Source: Spartobacteria bacterium (lineage in GTDB: Bacteria; Verrucomicrobiota; Verrucomicrobiia; Chthoniobacterales; Chthoniobacteraceae). Taken from it: a stretch of DNA of 7,520 nucleotides. This document shows positions 6,349 to 7,520 of the stretch, piece after piece (the first letter of the stretch is position 1; the number at the start of each line of letters is the position of its first letter). The position numbers were made by a program, and so were the translations under genes. Under the pieces are notes generated by a model. That model was not told the DNA's origin. It did not search any database and saw nothing but the letters and a program-made list of their open reading frames with translations. The stretch spans positions 1 to 7,520 of the forward strand of contig JANXZI010000336.1 of assembly GCA_025355595.1 (NCBI GenBank), written 5' to 3'.

Positions 6349-6924
6349 TTAGCGCGAACGCGATGTCCGAACGTCCCACTTCACCTTGATGTCGTGCCGC
6401 TCCGCGAAGGGCTTTCCCGCGTCCGTCAGGCTGGCGGAGAGAGCTTCGAACTTAGGACGGTATTTCGTGGAAATGGCCGATGCCAGCGCTTCGATTTGCA
6501 CCTTGGGTACACCGTCATCATAGAGCTTCGCGAGCTGCTGGTATTCGCTCTTATACACGGGGAGGACGTATTCATACAGCGCGATGGAAGCCTGCACGAT
6601 GTCCTTCGTGTCATCGGTCTGCTTGAGCTTCCGCACTTTTGCGAGGGACTGCTCGATGAAGGTGATTTTGTCGTCCACCACCTCCTTGCGCTTCATCGGT
6701 GCGGACGCGCCCGTCTTGGCATCCGTCAGCTTTACGGACGGGCTGTCCAATTCGCTCTGCAGGCCCTTGCCCGCGAAGCCGTGGAGAAGATTGCAGTTCA
6801 GCACCGCGCGGGCGAAATAGTCGTGCGGCGTTGGCTGCTCGCAGGAAGCGATGAGGCAGCAGCAAGCGACAGTCAGAAATAGCTTCAGGATTCTATCTGA
6901 CAGGATGCGCGCGGCGGATTTCAC
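6349..6924 (-). CDS. Small helical lipoprotein of unknown function
   Basis: The 191-residue product, starting at GTG 6924, has a typical lipoprotein signal: basic n-region (KSAARILSDRILK), hydrophobic core (LFLTVACCCLIAS) and lipobox IASC with the lipidated Cys at 28. The mature part is mostly charged amphipathic helix (for example KRKEVVDDKITFIEQSLAKV, then IALYEYVLPVYKSEYQQLAKLYDDG), with the look of a small helical bundle. I could not assign a family; a distant resemblance to helical surface lipoproteins is only an impression. The start is debatable. An ATG at 7050 overlaps the protease stop as TGATG, which would suggest coupling, but it would put 42 mainly polar residues before the signal sequence, which is unlikely for a lipoprotein. 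An AGGA sits about 11 bases before the GTG. It is downstream of and probably co-transcribed with the protease gene. Confidence 0.68.
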   Translation of the reverse strand: MKSAARILSDRILKLFLTVACCCLIASCEQPTPHDYFARAVLNCNLLHGFAGKGLQSELDSPSVKLTDAKTGASAPMKRKEVVDDKITFIEQSLAKVRKLKQTDDTKDIVQASIALYEYVLPVYKSEYQQLAKLYDDGVPKVQIEALASAISTKYRPKFEALSASLTDAGKPFAERHDIKVKWDVRTSRSR

Positions 6925-7049
6925 GCATTCAATTTTCCTGTGCAGGAGCCCGCCTGTCCATTTTGATTTTTCGGACTGTTCCGCGGAAATGTCCTCCAGC
7001 CGGTTTGCAACGGATTCACAAAACCCACACGGTTCACCGGTGGCGTGCA

Positions 7050-7520
7050 TCAAAACGCCAGCGTGTCCCGGAATACCCGCTTCGCCTCGTTGATCTGGAC
7101 GGCGTAGTTAATCCCCTGCACATCGCTTCCAATATTAGTCCCATCCTCCAGCACCGCGGCAGTGCCTTCGCCAAAGGTGCATATCCCGATGACCTGCCCG
7201 GCATCATCCAGCAGCGGGCCGCCACTGTTGCCGTGGTTGATGAGCACACTGATCTGAAAGCATTTGTTGCCCCGGTAAAGCCGATCGCTGTTGCTGATAT
7301 TGCCCTTGGTGTAACTCTGCGCCCTGCCGATCGGCGACCCGATCGTTGAAGCCGTTGCACCGGTTTCGACTTTGGACGAATCGCCAAGGCTCAGCACCGG
7401 GTGCTCATCCAGTTCCACTTTGAGTAACGCCATGTCCGGCACCTTTGATAACTGCACCACCTTGGCCACATATTCCTTCTTCGCCGCGGGGCGAATTCGA
7501 ATATTGGTGGCACCCTGCAC
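7050..7520 (-). CDS. Trypsin/HtrA-like serine protease domain protein, N-terminus cut by window edge
   Basis: The 156 residues visible are the C-terminal two-thirds of a chymotrypsin-fold protease of the HtrA/Do type. The catalytic Asp is Asp29 of this fragment, in VPDMALLKV. The Ser is Ser99 in NHGNSGGPLLDD, followed by GQVIGICTFG and the closing INYAVQINEAKRVF strand and helix, as in DegP-like proteins. The segment GSPIGRAQSYTKGNIS matches the usual GxPxG...VTxGxxS loop. The catalytic His lies beyond base 7520. The protein ends 20 or so residues after the protease domain, so there is no C-terminal PDZ domain; quality-control DegP proteins normally have one or two. His-Gly-Asn-Ser replaces the more usual Pro-Gly-Asn-Ser. 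Presumably exported, like its relatives. The stop (TGA 7052-7050) is followed by the lipoprotein gene on the same strand. Confidence 0.88.
   Translation of the reverse strand: MQGATNIRIRPAAKKEYVAKVVQLSKVPDMALLKVELDEHPVLSLGDSSKVETGATASTIGSPIGRAQSYTKGNISNSDRLYRGNKCFQISVLINHGNSGGPLLDDAGQVIGICTFGEGTAAVLEDGTNIGSDVQGINYAVQINEAKRVFRDTLAF

Noticed and set aside
6872..6901. Inverted repeat with GTCAGA/TCTGAC arms inside the lipoprotein gene
   Set aside because: Arms match at 8 of 10 positions around a 10-base loop, but it lies within the signal-peptide codons and has no supporting regulatory context; such hairpins are common by chance.

Overview
The window looks like a piece of chromosome from a GC-rich Gram-negative bacterium, most probably a member of the Verrucomicrobia/Planctomycetes group. 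The reasons are a secreted PQQ-type beta-propeller protein with the WPQFRGP N-terminal signature, a neighbouring secreted protein with a jelly-roll-like C-terminus, a PgeF enzyme with an HSGRKG motif in place of HAGWRG, weak or absent Shine-Dalgarno sequences at several genes, and a 7-base (ARRGTTG-like) microrepeat of a kind I associate with these genomes. The phylum is an inference; there is no rRNA or marker gene to confirm it. I see no tRNA, rRNA, CRISPR array, transposase or phage gene.

Layout. (1) Bases 1-2390, minus strand: a tightly packed run read right to left, marR-type regulator, then a TolC-family outer-membrane efflux protein, then pgeF (cut by the left edge). The marR and tolC frames overlap, and the pgeF ribosome site overlaps the tolC stop, so the three are probably one translationally coupled operon. 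(2) Bases 2391-2445: a very short divergent intergenic region with an imperfect dyad that could be the MarR operator. (3) Bases 2446-3634, plus strand: a single-domain response regulator, a 178-base spacer with the 7-base microrepeat, and a small basic multi-pass membrane protein of unknown function. (4) Bases 3635-3772: spacer between convergent genes. It holds a minus-strand open frame that reads like the worn tail of an alpha-helical repeat protein. (5) Bases 3773-6239, minus strand: two exported proteins in the same direction, a helical/jelly-roll protein followed by the PQQ-like beta-propeller. They are separated by a 99-base inverted repeat with 33-base arms made of 6-base units. (6) Bases 6349-7520, minus strand: a PDZ-less trypsin/HtrA-like serine protease (cut by the right edge) followed by a small lipoprotein.

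How the genes may work together. The MarR-TolC pair fits a drug- or solvent-responsive efflux locus, although no inner-membrane pump or adaptor is visible here. The beta-propeller and jelly-roll proteins look like a secreted pair acting outside the cytoplasm. The protease and lipoprotein are adjacent and probably co-transcribed cell-envelope components. No convincing new multi-gene system is visible. The least explained signals are the long hexamer-built inverted repeat, the orphan coding-like frames at 3543-3755 and 6200-6352, and the candidate operator.
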